A DNA stretch of 28,741 nt from Bacteroidota bacterium (GCA_963169595.1 CAUJFM010000091.1:1-28741); one strand, 5' to 3'; shown: positions 6,871 through 15,325, numbered from the stretch's first letter. Notes: a model not told the origin generated them from the letters alone. Numbers and translations: made by a program.

Positions 6871-7135
6871 ACTGCCCGAAGAGGGCGCCGTAGATCAGCA
6901 GCACCACGTTATACAGCGGCAGGATCAACACATAGTACAGCACGGAGATCAGGAAGTGCGGATCCCCATCACCGGTCACCCAGGCCACGATCGGGCGCTT
7001 CAGGAACATCACCGTGAAGCCGGTGCAGGCGAAGACCACCAGGATGATCGCCACGCGTGAGGGGGGCACTCCCCAGCGGTTGCCCAAACGGGTCATCCAT
7101 CCCGCCTTGCCTTCCTCTCCCGGGTTCCTGCTCAT
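6809..7135 (-). CDS. Small two-helix membrane protein, DUF6787-like
   Basis: The 108-residue protein has a basic N-terminus, one hydrophobic helix (VAIILVVFACTGFTVMFL), a short loop, a second long hydrophobic stretch (FLISVLYYVLILPLYNVVLLIYGALFG) and the ending FWAFEKRFFQRLFGRRK. The pattern of a helix with F-A-x-TGF/S, RP, then QF.FFW.FEK is that of a small Bacteroidota family (DUF6787) often mislabelled as prolyl-tRNA synthetase or diacylglyceryl transferase; it has no enzyme domain. Role unknown. Start chosen at ATG 7135, eight bases after a GAACTTTG promoter box; ATG 7159 would add eight residues. Its 3' end overlaps vsr by 62 bases. Confidence 0.75.
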   Translation of the reverse strand: MSRNPGEEGKAGWMTRLGNRWGVPPSRVAIILVVFACTGFTVMFLKRPIVAWVTGDGDPHFLISVLYYVLILPLYNVVLLIYGALFGQFSFFWAFEKRFFQRLFGRRK

Positions 7136-7143
7136 GGTGCGTG

Positions 7144-7151
7144 CAAAGTTC
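7144..7151 (-). promoter_or_regulatory. -7 box variant before the DUF6787-like gene
   Basis: On the minus strand GAACTTTG (7151 to 7144) lies eight bases before the ATG at 7135. If functional it would give a nearly leaderless mRNA, and it explains how the gene can be expressed just downstream of a terminator hairpin (7176-7209). Confidence 0.4.
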
Positions 7152-7175
7152 GTGTTCATGTCCGTACACAACACA

Positions 7176-7209
7176 GAACCCCTTGATGTGTTGGGACATC
7201 AAGGGGTTC
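7176..7209 (-). terminator. Terminator of the TolB-like lipoprotein gene
   Basis: GAACCCCTTGATGT (7176-7189) pairs perfectly over 14 bases with 7196-7209 across a six-base loop, 27 bases past the stop codon at 7237. On the minus strand the hairpin is followed by TGTGTTGTG, only moderately T-rich. Confidence 0.75.
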
Positions 7210-7236
7210 CGGGTGACGTTCAAGTCGTGGACCGGA

Positions 7237-8361
7237 TCAATCCTGCCACTCGGCCAGGAAGAGGTTGGTCTCCCGGGTGCCGTTGTTGTTGCGGTTGCTG
7301 CTGAACACCAAGTGGCGGCCATCGGGGCTGAACACGGGGAAGGCATCGAAGGTGTCGCCGTAGCTCACCTGCTCCAGGCCCGTGCCATCGATGTTGATGA
7401 GGAAGAGGGTGAAAGGGAAGCCCCGCTCGCTCTTGTGGTTGCTGGCGAAGATGATCTTCTGCCCGCTCGGATGCCAGTAGGGCGCCCAGTTGGCCTGGCC
7501 CAGTTCGGTCACCTTGCGCATGTCGCTGCCATCGGCGTTGGCCACGTAGAGCTCCATGTCCGTGGGCTTCACCAGGCCGTCCTTCAGGAGGGCCTTGTAT
7601 TCGGCAAGCTCGGCATCGGTCTTGGGGCGGCTGGCGCGCCACAGCAGTTTGGTGCCATCGGGGCTGAAGAAGGCGCCACCATCGTAGCCGGGGGCGTTGG
7701 TCACGCGCTTCACGTCGCTGCCGTCGATGTTCATGGTGTAGAGCTCCATGTCGCCATCGCGCATGCTGGTGAACACGATGCGGTCCCCCTTGGGCGAAAC
7801 GGTGGCCTCCGCATCGTAGCCAGGCGTTTTCGTCAGCTGGGTGCGGATGTTGCCCTGCAGGTCGCTCACATAGATGTCGAAGCTGGGGTAGATGGGCCAT
7901 ACGTACTTGCCATCCGCGCGGCGCTCGGGAACGGCCGGGCAGGTGGCGCCCGCCTCATGCGTGCTGGCGAAGAGCACCAGGCTGTCGCCCGGCATGAAGT
8001 AGCTGCAAGTGGTGCGGCCGCCCTTCACACTGATCAGGGTCGGTTTGTTGGAACGCAGGTCGTCCGTGAACGGGTTGAACACGTGGATCTGATCGCAGTG
8101 CTCCTCCCAGGCCGGGTTGGTGCTCTGGAACACCAGTCGCTGTCCGTCGAAGCTCCAGTAGGCCTCCGCGTTGTCGCCACCGAAGGTGAGCTGCTTCAGG
8201 GACTTGAAGTGCTTCTCCGAAGGATGGATCAGCGAATCCTTGACGGCCGTGGTGTCGGCCGCGGCCACTTCGGTGTTCGTGGTCTCGGGGGCGTTGCCGC
8301 AGCTGTGCAGCACAACAAGGGCCAGGGCGGCCAGCGGGAGGTGGTTGAGGGTGTTCTTCAT
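7237..8361 (-). CDS. TolB-like beta-propeller lipoprotein
   Basis: The 374-residue protein starts with a lipoprotein signal (LALVVLHSC, lipidation cysteine 21). At least five WD40-like PD40 units follow, recognisable by SPDG/SPKG/HPSG turns: YWSFDGQRLVFQS, ATVSPKGDRIVFTSMRDGD, AFFSPDGTKLLWRAS, PYWHPSGQKIIFASN, PVFSPDGRHLVFSSNRN. These, with ELYTMNIDGSDVKRVT and ELYVANADGSDMRKVT, are the TolB propeller signature. No peptidase domain is attached, so it is a stand-alone periplasmic or outer-membrane propeller, probably for protein or ligand binding. The start at 8361 precedes the lipobox at the right distance and lies nine bases after TAGTTTCG, a -7 box variant (8378 to 8371). Confidence 0.88.
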   Translation of the reverse strand: MKNTLNHLPLAALALVVLHSCGNAPETTNTEVAAADTTAVKDSLIHPSEKHFKSLKQLTFGGDNAEAYWSFDGQRLVFQSTNPAWEEHCDQIHVFNPFTDDLRSNKPTLISVKGGRTTCSYFMPGDSLVLFASTHEAGATCPAVPERRADGKYVWPIYPSFDIYVSDLQGNIRTQLTKTPGYDAEATVSPKGDRIVFTSMRDGDMELYTMNIDGSDVKRVTNAPGYDGGAFFSPDGTKLLWRASRPKTDAELAEYKALLKDGLVKPTDMELYVANADGSDMRKVTELGQANWAPYWHPSGQKIIFASNHKSERGFPFTLFLINIDGTGLEQVSYGDTFDAFPVFSPDGRHLVFSSNRNNNGTRETNLFLAEWQD

Positions 8362-8436
8362 GAGCGGCCGCGAAACTAGCCGGTCCGTCGGATGCCAACT
8401 GTCACGGACACGCCATGTTGCGCCTATCTTGACCAC

Positions 8437-9519
8437 ATGGCGATCGATGGCAAAGCCGTCAAGGGCAGGGGTAGTGCCGCGCAGGTGGCCAACCGCTTCG
8501 CGGTGCGCCACTACGAGGTGCTGCATTGGGAGGGCATCGATGAGCCGGTGGAGGAGGAGGGCAGGGGCACCACCTATCTCCCGACCCATCCCCGGACCAT
8601 CGTCAACCGGGTCGACTCCCCCGATCTGCCCTTCCGGTGGAGCATGAACCCGTACCAGGGTTGCGAACACGGCTGCAGCTATTGCTATGCGCGGCCCACG
8701 CATGAGTATTGGGGCTACAGCGCCGGGCTCGATTTCGAACGGGTGGTGTTGCTCAAGCGCCATGCGCCCGAACTGCTGGAGCAGGCGCTGCGCAAACCGG
8801 GCTGGGAGGTCGACCCCATCATGATCTCCGGTGCCACGGACCCCTACCAGCCGGTGGAACGCAAGGAGGGGTTGACCCGTCGGCTGCTGGAGGTGCTGCT
8901 GCGGTACCGTCATCCGGCCGGCGTGATCACCAAGAACGCCCTGGTGCTGCGCGACCTGGACCTGTTGGCCGAACTGGCCTCACACCGCCTGGTCACGGTG
9001 GCCATCAGCCTCACCACGCTCAACGAGGAGTTGCGTCGTCGGCTTGAACCGCGCACCAGCAGTGGCGCCAACCGGTTGAAGGCCATCGAGGCCTTGAGCC
9101 GGGCCGGTGTCCCGGTCTTCGTGATGGTGGCGCCGATCATCCCGGCCTTGAACGAGCCCGAGGTGCCCACGCTGTTGAAAGCGGCCGCCGATGCCGGGGC
9201 GCTGGGTGCCGGGTATACCGTGCTGCGCGCAAACGGCGCGGTGGGCGAGGTGTTCGGCCAGTGGCTGCAGCACCATTACCCCGACCGCGCGGCCAAGATC
9301 ATGGCGCAGGTGAGCCATCTGCACGGCGGCCGCATGAGCGACAGCGTGGCCGGGCGAAGGATGAAGGGGGAGGGCGCCTATGCGGCCAACATCGCCCGGA
9401 TGTTCACCATCATGCGGCGGCGCTACTTCGATGGTCGATCGTTGCCCGAGCTGGACCGGACCGCGTTCGCACCCCCTCCACAAGGGCAGTTGGACCTGTT
9501 CGGCCCGTCCATGGGATAG
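8437..9519 (+). CDS. Radical SAM protein, PA0069/SplB-like family
   Basis: The 360-residue cytosolic enzyme has the radical SAM motif CEHGCSYC (C76, C80, C83; CxxxCxxC) that binds the 4Fe-4S cluster and S-adenosylmethionine. It is preceded by SMNPYQGCEHGC and followed by YARPTHEYWGY, the hallmark of the Rv2578c/PA0069 group related to spore photoproduct lyase. Downstream it has SGATDPYQPVE, ITKNALVLRD, VAISLTTLNEELRRRLEPRTSS and PIIPALNE, all typical of that group. The substrate is unknown in the family. The ATG at 8437 is chosen from homology and lies five bases after TATCTTG, a degraded -7 box; an earlier in-frame start at 8392 reads into the promoter region of the divergent lipoprotein gene. 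Confidence 0.9.
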   Translation: MAIDGKAVKGRGSAAQVANRFAVRHYEVLHWEGIDEPVEEEGRGTTYLPTHPRTIVNRVDSPDLPFRWSMNPYQGCEHGCSYCYARPTHEYWGYSAGLDFERVVLLKRHAPELLEQALRKPGWEVDPIMISGATDPYQPVERKEGLTRRLLEVLLRYRHPAGVITKNALVLRDLDLLAELASHRLVTVAISLTTLNEELRRRLEPRTSSGANRLKAIEALSRAGVPVFVMVAPIIPALNEPEVPTLLKAAADAGALGAGYTVLRANGAVGEVFGQWLQHHYPDRAAKIMAQVSHLHGGRMSDSVAGRRMKGEGAYAANIARMFTIMRRRYFDGRSLPELDRTAFAPPPQGQLDLFGPSMG

Positions 9520-9538
9520 CGTGCGCGGGTACGCGGTT

Positions 9539-9706
9539 TCACCGTTCGGTGCGTCCCTTCGTGGCCCGCAGGTAGGCATCCAGGGTCCGGCCGCGTCCCG
9601 CCTGCAGCACGGCACTGAGCACGGCCCGCGTGCGGGAGTCCAGGATGCGTCCTTGTTCTTCCGGATGCTTGGTGCGCTGCAGGTAGCGTTTGCCGATGGT
9701 GGTCAT
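9539..9706 (-). CDS. Small basic hypothetical protein (55 aa)
   Basis: An ATG-initiated frame of 55 residues rich in Arg, Lys and Leu (TTIGKRYLQRTKHPEEQGRILDSRT, with AVLSAVLQAGRGRTLDAYL helices). It is not recognised. The composition looks like a genuine soluble helical protein rather than a frame shadow, and no larger gene covers this spot on either strand. GAGCTTTG, a -7 box variant, sits 22 bases upstream (9736 to 9729). It ends 19 bases from the convergent radical SAM gene. A chance ORF cannot be excluded. Confidence 0.5.
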   Translation of the reverse strand: MTTIGKRYLQRTKHPEEQGRILDSRTRAVLSAVLQAGRGRTLDAYLRATKGRTER

Positions 9707-9823
9707 GGCCGTGTTGGTTGGATAAGGACAAAGCTCCCTGTCCACTTCCCCGGTCGCCATACCGGGATCGGGGTATTTGGTCGTGTGTTCATCCACCACG
9801 GATCGTTGATGGAGGCGGGCACG

Positions 9824-9831
9824 TAGCTTCG
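9824..9831 (+). promoter_or_regulatory. -7 box variant four bases before the PAP2 start
   Basis: TAGCTTCG has one mismatch to TAnnTTTG and ends four bases before the ATG at 9836, the same placement as at vsr (6349) and at the Fur-family gene (15325). Confidence 0.4.
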
Positions 9832-9835
9832 TCGC

Positions 9836-10492
9836 ATGCGCATCACCCGCAGCATTGCCGCATTCCTCATCGTGGCCGTGGCGTTCGCCGTACCAGCCCT
9901 GATCGCCGTGATGAGCACGGAGCAATTGGAACTCCACGGCTGGATGAACCGCCATCATCCTTATTGGGCCGACCGGTTCTTCGCCGTGTTCACCCATGCG
10001 GCGGACGGTCTGGTGCCCACCGGGCTCGCCCTGTTGCTGCTGGCCATCAAGGATGTGCGCGCCTTCCTGATGATGGGCCTGAGCTGCGGGCTCAGCGCCA
10101 TCGTGGCCCAGTTCCTGAAGCGCATGGTCTTTGCCGACCATCACCGGCCGGCTAAGTTCCAGGAACAGCTGCCTGACCTGCATTGGGTGCAGGGCATCGA
10201 CCTGCATCACCATTTCAGTTTTCCAAGTGGACATGCCACGGCCGCCTTCTCGATGTGCCTGGCGCTCGCCGTCATCATCAACCGCACCAGTTGGGCCGCT
10301 GCATTGGCCTTCATGGCCGTGTTGATGGCCTATTCCCGCGTGTACCTGTCCCAGCACTTCACCGAGGACATCCTCGCGGGTGCGGCCTTGGGCACGGTAA
10401 CGGCGCTGCTGGTGCAGCACCTGTTGTACGCCGGGCGGCTGTCGACCAAGCCGTGGATGGACCGTCGGCTCTTCCCCCGTCAGAACCAGTAA
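9836..10492 (+). CDS. PAP2-family membrane phosphatase
   Basis: The 218-residue integral membrane protein has about five hydrophobic helices and the three phosphatase motifs of the type 2 phosphatidic acid phosphatase superfamily: KRMVFADHHRP (95-105), PSGH (130-133, with the proton-donor His) and SRVYLSQHFTED (167-178, with the nucleophile H174 and D178). Such enzymes remove phosphate from lipid phosphates such as undecaprenyl pyrophosphate, phosphatidate or lipid A; the substrate cannot be told from sequence. An insert between motifs 1 and 2 (KFQEQLPDLHWVQGIDLHHH) is usual for the Bacteroidota branch. Its 3' end overlaps the convergent gene by 13 bases. Confidence 0.92.
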   Translation: MRITRSIAAFLIVAVAFAVPALIAVMSTEQLELHGWMNRHHPYWADRFFAVFTHAADGLVPTGLALLLLAIKDVRAFLMMGLSCGLSAIVAQFLKRMVFADHHRPAKFQEQLPDLHWVQGIDLHHHFSFPSGHATAAFSMCLALAVIINRTSWAAALAFMAVLMAYSRVYLSQHFTEDILAGAALGTVTALLVQHLLYAGRLSTKPWMDRRLFPRQNQ

Positions 10493-10980
10493 CGGGCACC
10501 CAGGGCCGCGTTGAAGGTGACATCGGTGCTCGGGATGAGGTCGAGCACGGGCACCACCTCTAGGAAGATGTCCACCGGCGCACCATCGAAGAGGTAGGCT
10601 ATGCCCACCGGGAGCCGCACGCCGATCTCGGCCCGGGAGCCGTCCTTGTCCACCCAGCGCCCGTTGTCGCGGTAACCGCCACTGTCCCACACCCGCAGGC
10701 GGGCGCCCACGCCGAAGTAGAGCGGCATCTTCCCTTGGGAGACGGGGATGAGGTCCATCTTGTGCCAGAGGTAGTCACCATGCAGGTGGAAATAACCTCC
10801 CGGTGCACCCAATCCGCCCCAAGCCAGGCCCATGGCCACGGCGTTCGTTCCACCGGTCCAGACCTTCGCCGAAATACCTGTGGGCTCACCCAGCATGATG
10901 CCCAGGCCGAAACCACTTTGCTGGGCGGAAGCTCCGGCGGCGGACAGGGCCATCAGGCAGGAGATCATCATCTTCTTCAT
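10480..10980 (-). CDS. Small outer-membrane beta-barrel protein
   Basis: The 166-residue protein has a signal peptide (MKKMMISCLMALSAAGASAQ) followed by alternating strands ending in aromatic residues and closing with a terminal phenylalanine (ALGARYWF), the outer-membrane insertion signature. GLGIMLGEPTGISAKVW at the mature N-terminus is common in small Bacteroidota barrel proteins of unknown role. The size suggests eight strands. The start at 10980 gives the signal peptide; AAACTTTG (10993 to 10986) lies five bases upstream as a likely -7 box. It is divergent from the large gene at 11173, and its tail overlaps PAP2 by 13 bases. Confidence 0.82.
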   Translation of the reverse strand: MKKMMISCLMALSAAGASAQQSGFGLGIMLGEPTGISAKVWTGGTNAVAMGLAWGGLGAPGGYFHLHGDYLWHKMDLIPVSQGKMPLYFGVGARLRVWDSGGYRDNGRWVDKDGSRAEIGVRLPVGIAYLFDGAPVDIFLEVVPVLDLIPSTDVTFNAALGARYWF

Positions 10981-11120
10981 GGGGGCAAAGTTTGGTGCGC
11001 CAAGCGGAGCATCCGACGCGGATGCCACCATCCGTTTCAACGATCCATGGTGGGCGGATCTTTCCTTTCGATGTATCAACGAGCAGTGGATATGGTGTAT
11101 TTGCGTCGTTCGACGAAGGC

Positions 11121-11150
11121 TTGATTTCGACGGTCGGGCGGAGTACATTC
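11121..11150 (+). promoter_or_regulatory. Candidate promoter of the 1240-aa gene
   Basis: TTG at 11121-11123, then 20 bases, then TACATTC at 11144-11150 (TAnnTT plus C). The ATG at 11173 is 22 bases further on. The spacing fits the Bacteroidota -33/-7 pair, with one mismatch in the -7 box. Confidence 0.45.
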
Positions 11151-11172
11151 ATCGACCGAATACGCCCAAGCC

Positions 11173-14100
11173 ATGGATCATTCCTGCCTCTCCGGGTCCT
11201 TTTTTAGGGCCAACTGCATCCGTTCCGTTTGTTTCGCCATGGCCTTCGGTTGGGCTTGCGCACCGATCGCCCATGCGCAAACGGTGCCTTCGGGGTTCAG
11301 CGATGTGCTGGTGCTTGGAGGCTGGACCGAACCGGTGGGAGCTACGTGGGATGGCAACGGGCGGATGTATGTGTGGGAGAAGCGCGGGATCGTGTGGATC
11401 GTGGAGAACGGTGTGCGGCTCGCCACGCCCCTGATCGACATCAGCGCCGAGGTGGGCAACTGGCGGGACCATGGCCTGCTGGGCTTCACGCTGGACCCGA
11501 ACTTCCTCAGCAATGGCCGCATCTACCTGATGTATGCCGTGGACCGCCATCACCTGATGAACTTCGGTACGGGGGCCTACAACGCCGCCACCAACCAGTA
11601 TTTCGCGGCCACCATCATGCGCATCACGCGCTATACGGCCACCGGACCGGGTCTGGCCACGGCCGACCCGACCAGCCGCTTCGTGCTGGTGGGGGAGACC
11701 CCGCAGACCGGTGTGCCGATGCTGCATGAGTCGCACAGCACGGGCACCCTGATGTTCGGCACCGATGGCACACTGCTGGCCACCACGGGCGATGGGGCCA
11801 GCTACAACCTGGTGGATGCCGGCAGCAGCAGCGATACCTATTGGGCGCAGGCCCTGGCCGATGGCATCATCCGCCCGGCCGAGAACGTGGGCGCCTTCCG
11901 GTCGCAGTTGGTGAACGGCCTCAACGGCAAGGTGCTCCGGCTGGACCCGAACACCGGCAACGGCGTGGCGAGCAATCCGTGGTTCGATCCCACGGAACCG
12001 CGTGCCCCGCGCTCCCGGGTGTGGGCATTGGGCCTTCGCAATCCCTATCGATGCACGTTGAAGCCTGGCAGTGGCAGCACCGACCCCGCCGCAGGCGATC
12101 CCGGCACCATCTTCATCGGTGACGTGCAGTGGAACACCTGGGAGGACCTCAACGTGTGCACCGAGGCCGGTCAGAACTTCGGGTGGCCGCTGTTCGAGGG
12201 CATGGACCCGCTGAACGGGTACATGAACACGCCCACCTACAACCAGGATGCGCCGAACCCCTTGGTGGGCGTGAACTGCAGCCATCCCTACTTCCGCTTT
12301 CAGGACCTCTGCAAGCAGGAGTCGCCCGTGCACCTGAACGCACATCCCAACCCGTGCGATGAGGGGCAGCAAGTGCCGCTCTCCATCCCCACCTTCCATC
12401 AGGTGAGGCCGGCCATTGATTGGCGGCATGGCAACCAATCCCGGTGCGGGGGCTTCGTGGGCAGCACGGCCGTGACCTACGACCTGGACGCGGCGGGGTC
12501 GCCTGTGCCGGGACCGCGGTTCGGGGGCTTCGCCGCCATCGCAGGGCCTTGGATGGCCGGACAGAACCTGCCACCGGGCTACCAGAACAGCACCTTCCAC
12601 GGGGATTATGCGGGCGGATGGATCCGGCGGTTCATGTTCAATGAGCAGGACCGCCCCGTGAGCGTGCATGATTTTGCCACGGGCCTGGGTGCGGTCACGT
12701 GGATCGGCGCGGGACCGGATGGGTGCATCTGGTACATCAGCTACAGCAGCAATGCCATCCGCCGCATCTGCTACACGCTGGCGGTGAACCTGCCCCCGGT
12801 GGCGGTGGCCACCCAGAGCGTGCAGTACGGTCCAGGGCCACTGAGCGTCACCTTCAACGGCAGTGGCAGCACGGACCCGGAGAACGGACCGCTGACCTAC
12901 GCGTGGAACTTCGGCGATGGTTCACCGGTGAGCACGGCCGTGTCGCCCACGCACCTCTTCACCGCGCCGCCAGGTGTGCCCACGACCTATACGGTCACCC
13001 TCACCGTCACGGACAACAACGGCCAAAGCAACCAGACCCAACTGATCGTCTCGGTGAACAACACCCCGCCGGTGGTCAACATCACCAGCATTTCCGCGGA
13101 TGGGTACTATCCCGTGGGCGTGGACACCACCTATCAACTGGTGGCGGCCGTGAGCGATGCCGAGCACGGTCCAGGCGCATTGACCTATGCCTGGCGCACG
13201 ACCCTGCACCACAACACGCACAGCCACCCGGAAGGCGCGGACAACAATGTATCCTCCAGCACCGTGATCAGCGGGGTGGGCTGTGATGGGGAGACCTACT
13301 ACTACATCATTTCCCTTACGGTGACGGATGCTGGTGGCCTCAGCACCACGGTGCAGCGCCGCTTGGATCCCCGCTGCTACGCCATCGCCCCAACGGCTGT
13401 GATCAATGCCGATGTCTATTTCGGATCAGCGCCGCTGGTGGTGCAGATGAGCGGCACGGCTTCGCACGACCCCGGTACCATCGTGGCCTACGCGTGGGAC
13501 TTCGGCGATGGCACCAGCAGCACGTCCCCGACACCCTCCAAGACCTTCACCACTTCGGGTGATCATGTGGTGACACTGACGGTGACCGATGATGACGGCC
13601 TGACCTCCACCGCTTCGCGTGTTTTCACGGTGCTCACCTATGCGGCCCCGCAGTGCGTGGGGGCCTCTGGTGGGCTGCTGCGGGAATTCTGGAACAACGT
13701 GTCCGGGGAAACCGTGAGCAGCCTCACGAGCAGTGCCAACTATCCCAACAGCCCCTCAGGCACCTCGGTGCTCACCAGCTTCCAGGGCCCGACGGCATTT
13801 GGGAATGACTACGGCACCCGCGTACGCGGCTACATCATGGCCCCGCAGACCGGCAATTACACCTTCACGCTGACCAGTGACGATGCCAGCATCCTGTACC
13901 TGAGCCCCAATGCGGAGCCGCAGTTCATGCAGGCCATCTGCAACGTGCCCGGCTGGACCAACGAAACGGAGTACGCCAAGTATCCCACCCAGGTGAGCGC
14001 GGCCATCCCCCTGGTGGCGGGGCGCTATTACTACGTGGAGCTGCTGCACAAGGAAGGCACGGGGGGCGACCACTTTGCCGTGCGTTGGCAGACCCCCTCC

Positions 14101-14895
14101 AACAGCAACCGGGTGGTGGTGCCTGGCTCGGCCTTGGTGCGCTGGCAGAACTGTGGGCCCAGCGTGCGCTTGCGGATGAACCTGCAGGGGCCTTGGGTGG
14201 CCGGGACGGGCCTGATGCACGACAGCCTGCGGGTGAAGGGCCTGGTCCCGCTGACCGAACCGTTCACCGCGGCCGGCTTCACCATGGCGGGCGGGAGCGG
14301 GACCAGCATTCCCGCGGCACGACTCACCGAGACCGGTCCGAACGCGGTGGTGGACTGGGTGCTCGTGGAGCTGAGGAACAAGAACAACCCGGCCCAGATC
14401 GTGGCCACGCGCCCGGCCGTGCTGGAGCGGGATGGTGATGTGGTGGGCGCGGACGGGTACCGGCGGCTGGTCTTCAGCCAGCCGGCCGACCAGTATTACG
14501 TGACCGTGCGGCACCGCAACCACTTGGGTGCGATGAGCGCCACGGCCCTCACCCTGGGTGCCGAGGAGATCGCGTTGGACTTCACCCTGGCCACCACACC
14601 CACCTACGGCACCGATGCTCAACGTGCGCTGACAGGGGGCCGACGGGCGCTCTGGGCGGGGAATGCGGTGCGCGACAACAAGGTGCTCTATACCAACACC
14701 AATAACGACCGGGATGCGGTCCTGACCCAGGTGGGCGGGGTGGTCCCCACGGCCACCGCCACCGGCTACCTCCAGACCGACCTGAACATGGACGGCGTGG
14801 TGCGCTACACCGGTGGCGGTAACGACCGCGACCTCATTCTCCAGAACATCGGCGGGGTGGTGCCCACGTTGGTGCGGACCGAGCAATTGCCCTGA
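11173..14895 (+). CDS. Exported PQQ-dehydrogenase-like propeller with PKD and PA14 domains and duplicated C-terminal module
   Basis: A 1240-residue secreted protein. After a signal peptide (cleavage near AHA-QT, residue 35), residues about 40-536 form a glucose/sorbosone dehydrogenase beta-propeller (DVLVLGGWTEPVGATW, VWALGLRNPYRCTL, TWEDLNVCTEAGQNFGWPLFEG, IDWRHGN). Residues 538-630 are a PKD domain (LTYAWNFGDG), 631-735 a degenerate PKD-like domain (ALTYAWRTTL), 740-822 a further PKD domain (VAYAWDFGDG), and about 830-990 a PA14 lectin-like domain (GNYTFTLTSDDASILYL). The last 240 residues are a separate C-terminal region ending in two 39-residue units with NDRD and VGGVVPT/IGGVVPT. It is thus a surface oxidoreductase or sugar-binding protein, with PQQ use inferred from the fold only. 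No classical T9SS domain is seen; the C-terminal region may replace it. Confidence 0.85.
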   Translation: MDHSCLSGSFFRANCIRSVCFAMAFGWACAPIAHAQTVPSGFSDVLVLGGWTEPVGATWDGNGRMYVWEKRGIVWIVENGVRLATPLIDISAEVGNWRDHGLLGFTLDPNFLSNGRIYLMYAVDRHHLMNFGTGAYNAATNQYFAATIMRITRYTATGPGLATADPTSRFVLVGETPQTGVPMLHESHSTGTLMFGTDGTLLATTGDGASYNLVDAGSSSDTYWAQALADGIIRPAENVGAFRSQLVNGLNGKVLRLDPNTGNGVASNPWFDPTEPRAPRSRVWALGLRNPYRCTLKPGSGSTDPAAGDPGTIFIGDVQWNTWEDLNVCTEAGQNFGWPLFEGMDPLNGYMNTPTYNQDAPNPLVGVNCSHPYFRFQDLCKQESPVHLNAHPNPCDEGQQVPLSIPTFHQVRPAIDWRHGNQSRCGGFVGSTAVTYDLDAAGSPVPGPRFGGFAAIAGPWMAGQNLPPGYQNSTFHGDYAGGWIRRFMFNEQDRPVSVHDFATGLGAVTWIGAGPDGCIWYISYSSNAIRRICYTLAVNLPPVAVATQSVQYGPGPLSVTFNGSGSTDPENGPLTYAWNFGDGSPVSTAVSPTHLFTAPPGVPTTYTVTLTVTDNNGQSNQTQLIVSVNNTPPVVNITSISADGYYPVGVDTTYQLVAAVSDAEHGPGALTYAWRTTLHHNTHSHPEGADNNVSSSTVISGVGCDGETYYYIISLTVTDAGGLSTTVQRRLDPRCYAIAPTAVINADVYFGSAPLVVQMSGTASHDPGTIVAYAWDFGDGTSSTSPTPSKTFTTSGDHVVTLTVTDDDGLTSTASRVFTVLTYAAPQCVGASGGLLREFWNNVSGETVSSLTSSANYPNSPSGTSVLTSFQGPTAFGNDYGTRVRGYIMAPQTGNYTFTLTSDDASILYLSPNAEPQFMQAICNVPGWTNETEYAKYPTQVSAAIPLVAGRYYYVELLHKEGTGGDHFAVRWQTPSNSNRVVVPGSALVRWQNCGPSVRLRMNLQGPWVAGTGLMHDSLRVKGLVPLTEPFTAAGFTMAGGSGTSIPAARLTETGPNAVVDWVLVELRNKNNPAQIVATRPAVLERDGDVVGADGYRRLVFSQPADQYYVTVRHRNHLGAMSATALTLGAEEIALDFTLATTPTYGTDAQRALTGGRRALWAGNAVRDNKVLYTNTNNDRDAVLTQVGGVVPTATATGYLQTDLNMDGVVRYTGGGNDRDLILQNIGGVVPTLVRTEQLP

Positions 14896-14914
14896 GCCCC
14901 TTCGTGGACGGGGA

Positions 14915-15325
14915 TCAGCCGCAGGTCGCACAGCGACCCACCAGTTCGATGCGCACCTCGTGGACGGTGAAGCCCTTGGGGACCACCGCTGCGGGCTGCT
15001 CCAACCCGGTCACGCAGAAGACCCCATCGCACGCGGTGCACCGGAAGTGGGCGTGCATGTCGTGATGGTGGTCCGCGCTGCAGGTGGGGGCGCAGGTGGC
15101 GTAGCGGGAGGTGCCCTGGGGATCGATCACCCGATGGACCAGGCCGGCCTCCTCGAAATTGTGCAGCACGCGGAACAAGGTCACCCGGTCGGCGAGGTCG
15201 GGCAGTGCGCGCTCCACATCGGCCTGGGACAGCGCGCGATCGCTCTCCTGGAGCAGATGCAGCACATCGCGCCGGATATCGGTCACCCGAAGGCCCCGGG
15301 ACCTTAAGCGCTCTTCGATCGTCAC
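14915..15325 (-). CDS. Fur-family metalloregulator, probably Zur-like
   Basis: The 136-residue protein has a winged-helix DNA-binding domain (residues 1-75: LRVTDIRRDVLHLLQ, LSQADVERALPDLADRVTLFRVLHNFEEAGLV) and a dimerisation/metal domain with HHHDMHAHFRCTAC and the closing RCATC. The two CxxC pairs (C96/C99 and C132/C135) make the structural zinc site of Fur-family proteins. It represses metal uptake genes when metal-bound; whether the metal is zinc or iron is not decided by sequence, but the neighbouring lipoprotein-MerC pair favours zinc. Start: GTG at 15325, because homology begins there and a perfect TATTTTTG box lies four bases upstream; longer frames run into the divergent gene. One likely operator lies just beyond that box. 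Confidence 0.88.
   Translation of the reverse strand: MTIEERLRSRGLRVTDIRRDVLHLLQESDRALSQADVERALPDLADRVTLFRVLHNFEEAGLVHRVIDPQGTSRYATCAPTCSADHHHDMHAHFRCTACDGVFCVTGLEQPAAVVPKGFTVHEVRIELVGRCATCG

Noticed and set aside
8521..8640. Possible upstream extension of the TolB-like lipoprotein across the divergent radical SAM gene
   Set aside because: The extra residues are a shadow of the radical SAM gene, and the lipobox requires the start at 8361.
11149..12669. Minus-strand 506-codon frame inside the 1240-aa gene
   Set aside because: Composition is a complement shadow; the plus strand has a signal peptide and a recognisable propeller.
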